NCBI RefSeq assembly: GCF_900104355.1
Contig: NZ_FNIY01000005.1
Span: 124,001-188,000 of the forward strand
Origin: Phyllobacterium sp. OV277
Lineage (GTDB): Bacteria > Pseudomonadota > Alphaproteobacteria > Rhizobiales > Rhizobiaceae
DNA length: 64,000 bases
Direction of reading: 5' to 3'
In this document: positions 63,028 to 64,000 of the stretch, one piece after another
How positions within the stretch are numbered: the first letter of the stretch is position 1
Layout of the letters: the number at the start of each line of letters is the position of its first letter
Program-made: the position numbers and the translations under genes
The notes under the pieces: generated by a model
The model's input: only the letters and a program-made list of their open reading frames with translations
Databases searched by the model: none
Told to the model about the DNA's origin: nothing

Positions 63028-63051
63028 ACGGCTGAGGCGCTTTTCGATTTA
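63028..63051 (-). promoter_or_regulatory. Iron-starvation sigma promoter, leftward (acyltransferase operon)
   Basis: On the minus strand CTAAAT (-35, 63052-63047), 16 nt, CGT (-10, 63030-63028). This is exactly the Pseudomonas PvdS iron-starvation box (G/C)TAAAT-N16-CGT. Predicted transcript start is near 63020, about 50 nt before the acyltransferase ATG at 62972. Confidence 0.7.
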
Positions 63052-63086
63052 GCCAAAACTTTGAAAAATTTTTCTCCTATTCCGCT

Positions 63087-63110
63087 TAAATCGGACACGG
63101 GCTCATCCGT
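63087..63110 (+). promoter_or_regulatory. Iron-starvation sigma promoter, rightward (mbtH-NRPS)
   Basis: TAAAT (63087-63091), 16 nt, CGT (63108-63110), followed by CTCT. Over the 28 bases from TAAAT through CGTCTCT it is identical to the leftward promoter at 22 positions, including CTCA before the -10. It lies 36 bp upstream of mbtH. Confidence 0.7.
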
Positions 63111-63145
63111 CTCTTGGTCATGTCTTTATTCTGCAAGGAGCCCGC

Positions 63146-63352
63146 ATGATGTCGGATGTCGACACGTCACCAGAGACCTGGAGCATCGTTCGCGATCAGG
63201 AACACCGCTATTCCGTCTGGTCCAATGACAAGGCTCTGCCGGTTGGCTGGAGCAAGGAAAGCTTTAGCGGCACCCGCGAGGAATGCCTGAGCGAAATCAA
63301 GAAAATCTGGGTTGACCCGCGGCCGCTCGCCTTGCGGCAGGCGATGGCGTGA
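63146..63352 (+). CDS. mbtH: MbtH-family NRPS chaperone
   Basis: A 68-aa MbtH-like protein with the conserved pattern HRYSVWSNDKALPVGW...CLSEIKKIWVDPRP. These small proteins bind and activate adenylation domains of peptide synthetases. AAGGAG lies 5 bp before the ATG; a second in-frame ATG at 63149 is equally possible. It precedes the NRPS gene by 39 bp. Confidence 0.95.
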   Translation: MMSDVDTSPETWSIVRDQEHRYSVWSNDKALPVGWSKESFSGTREECLSEIKKIWVDPRPLALRQAMA

Positions 63353-63391
63353 TTGCCGGATAACCTTTTCAGACAACAGATCGGTGACGAT

Positions 63392-64000
63392 ATGAACAAA
63401 CTATTCGCTCAACCTGATACCAATGAGCCTGTTTCCATGGATGACATTGCCAATAGCGCTGTCGAAAGCTTTCCGCTGACGCTGGCACAAAAGCGCATCT
63501 GGTCACTTGAGCAGATCGGCAACAGCACGGTCTTCCCGTTTCAGATTCTTTCCTTGCAATGGAATGAAACGGTTGATCTGGATCAGTTGCAGACCGCATT
63601 GAATGCTTTGGCACACCGCCACAGTGCCCTGCGCACGCGCTTCCGCCGTTTTGCCGGTGGCCGCATCGAACAGTTCTCCATTCCGGGTGATCTTCCATCA
63701 AATGAGAGTGTCGGCAGCGACGGCAATCCTTTGACCCAGACGGAAATCGAAGACGCTAAAGGCGGCTTTGTTGCCCGTCCTTTCGATCTCCTGAATGGAG
63801 TTTCCGCCCGCAATCAACTGATTGTTGGAAGCAAGGGCCAGTTGGTGTCAACTACCGTCTTGCATCCGATTGTCTGTGACGAAGCGGGGCTCGCGATCCT
63901 GCGCAATGATCTCATTGCGCTGGTCGAAGGCAAAGAATTGCCGGCGCTTTCCGAGGACACTCTTCAGCGCGGCGTGCGCGAAGAGGAGTGGCTGGATAAG
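63392..64000 (+). CDS. Non-ribosomal peptide synthetase, N-terminal fragment (runs off window)
   Basis: Open from the ATG at 63392 to the last base (203 codons). After about 25 residues it enters a condensation-type domain: FPLTLAQKRIWSLEQIGNSTVFPFQ, then ALNALAHRHSALRTRFRR. The active-site motif position reads HPIVCDE where HHXXXDG is expected, so the catalytic second His and the Gly are replaced. This first domain may be inactive or have a special role. With mbtH, acyltransferase, exporter and hydroxamate-type uptake genes it should assemble a hydroxamate siderophore peptide. Confidence 0.9.
   Translation, partial: MNKLFAQPDTNEPVSMDDIANSAVESFPLTLAQKRIWSLEQIGNSTVFPFQILSLQWNETVDLDQLQTALNALAHRHSALRTRFRRFAGGRIEQFSIPGDLPSNESVGSDGNPLTQTEIEDAKGGFVARPFDLLNGVSARNQLIVGSKGQLVSTTVLHPIVCDEAGLAILRNDLIALVEGKELPALSEDTLQRGVREEEWLDK

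Noticed and set aside
62973-63098. Longer acyltransferase starting at GTG 63098 or ATG 63023
   Set aside because: Both lie in or before the leftward iron-starvation promoter and lack a good ribosome-binding site. ATG 62972 has TGGAG at correct spacing.
1-64000. CRISPR arrays, tRNA/rRNA genes, insertion sequences, prophage
   Set aside because: I looked for regularly spaced repeats, cloverleaf-like blocks, transposase or integrase frames and terminal inverted repeats and found none convincing. A dedicated covariance-model search could still reveal small RNAs.

Overview
The window looks like chromosomal or megaplasmid DNA of an alphaproteobacterium of the Hyphomicrobiales (Rhizobiales), most likely Brucella/Ochrobactrum-Phyllobacterium-like. 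This rests on a moderately high G+C content, dense ABC transporter operons, an Omp25/31-type porin, an RHE_PE00001/DUF1612 family protein, a rhizobial-type ferredoxin-linked adenylate cyclase and RirA-type iron boxes. Genus placement is inference. I see no rRNA, tRNA, CRISPR array, insertion sequence or prophage.

Layout. 1-5.8 kb: a cut Gfo/Idh/MocA oxidoreductase, soxR with a recognisable sox box, gamma-glutamyltranspeptidase, an aminotransferase and a LysR regulator. 6-15 kb: one long operon (ureohydrolase, polar amino acid-type importer without ATPase, polyamine-type importer with ATPase, nitrilase, FAD amine oxidase), probably for uptake and breakdown of a guanidino or amino compound. A LysR gene closes it. 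16.3-22.5 kb: a Liv-type branched-chain importer operon ending in a GMC alcohol dehydrogenase, then a FitAB/VapBC-type toxin-antitoxin pair with a 9-bp inverted-repeat operator. 23-27 kb: TonB-ExbD-ExbB and a siderophore-interacting reductase, each with a TGA-N9-TCA iron box. 27-41 kb: mixed housekeeping and accessory genes (DUF1612 regulator, FUSC exporter, class A acid phosphatase, cation/proton antiporter with a cyclic-nucleotide-binding tail, two SDRs, two-gene deacetylase/MFS unit, porin).

41-52.5 kb is the most unusual part. It holds a 904-aa ABC exporter-like protein whose nucleotide-binding domain has lost every catalytic motif, followed by a stand-alone cyclic-nucleotide-binding protein. 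Beside them are a calcineurin-type phosphoesterase, a metallo-beta-lactamase-fold hydrolase, a polysaccharide deacetylase plus glycosyltransferase pair, a membrane 2Fe-2S ferredoxin-adenylate cyclase with an intact catalytic site, and two methyltransferases. I propose a redox-to-cAMP-controlled envelope or polysaccharide system; this is inference from content and proximity.

52.5-64 kb is a siderophore locus: an ECF iron-starvation sigma factor (RpoI/PvdS-like), a FhuB-FhuD-FhuC-type hydroxamate importer and TonB receptor, then a tight operon of an AlcB/IucB-type acyltransferase, a MATE exporter and a PLP lyase. Divergent from it run mbtH and the start of a non-ribosomal peptide synthetase that leaves the window. 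The 126-bp region between the divergent units carries two facing promoters that fit the PvdS/RpoI type (TAAAT-N16-CGT) and share 22 of 28 bases. Together with the iron boxes before the sigma gene, receptor, exbB-exbD-tonB and reductase, the sequence suggests a two-tier circuit: a RirA-type repressor controls sigma and uptake, and sigma controls biosynthesis and export.
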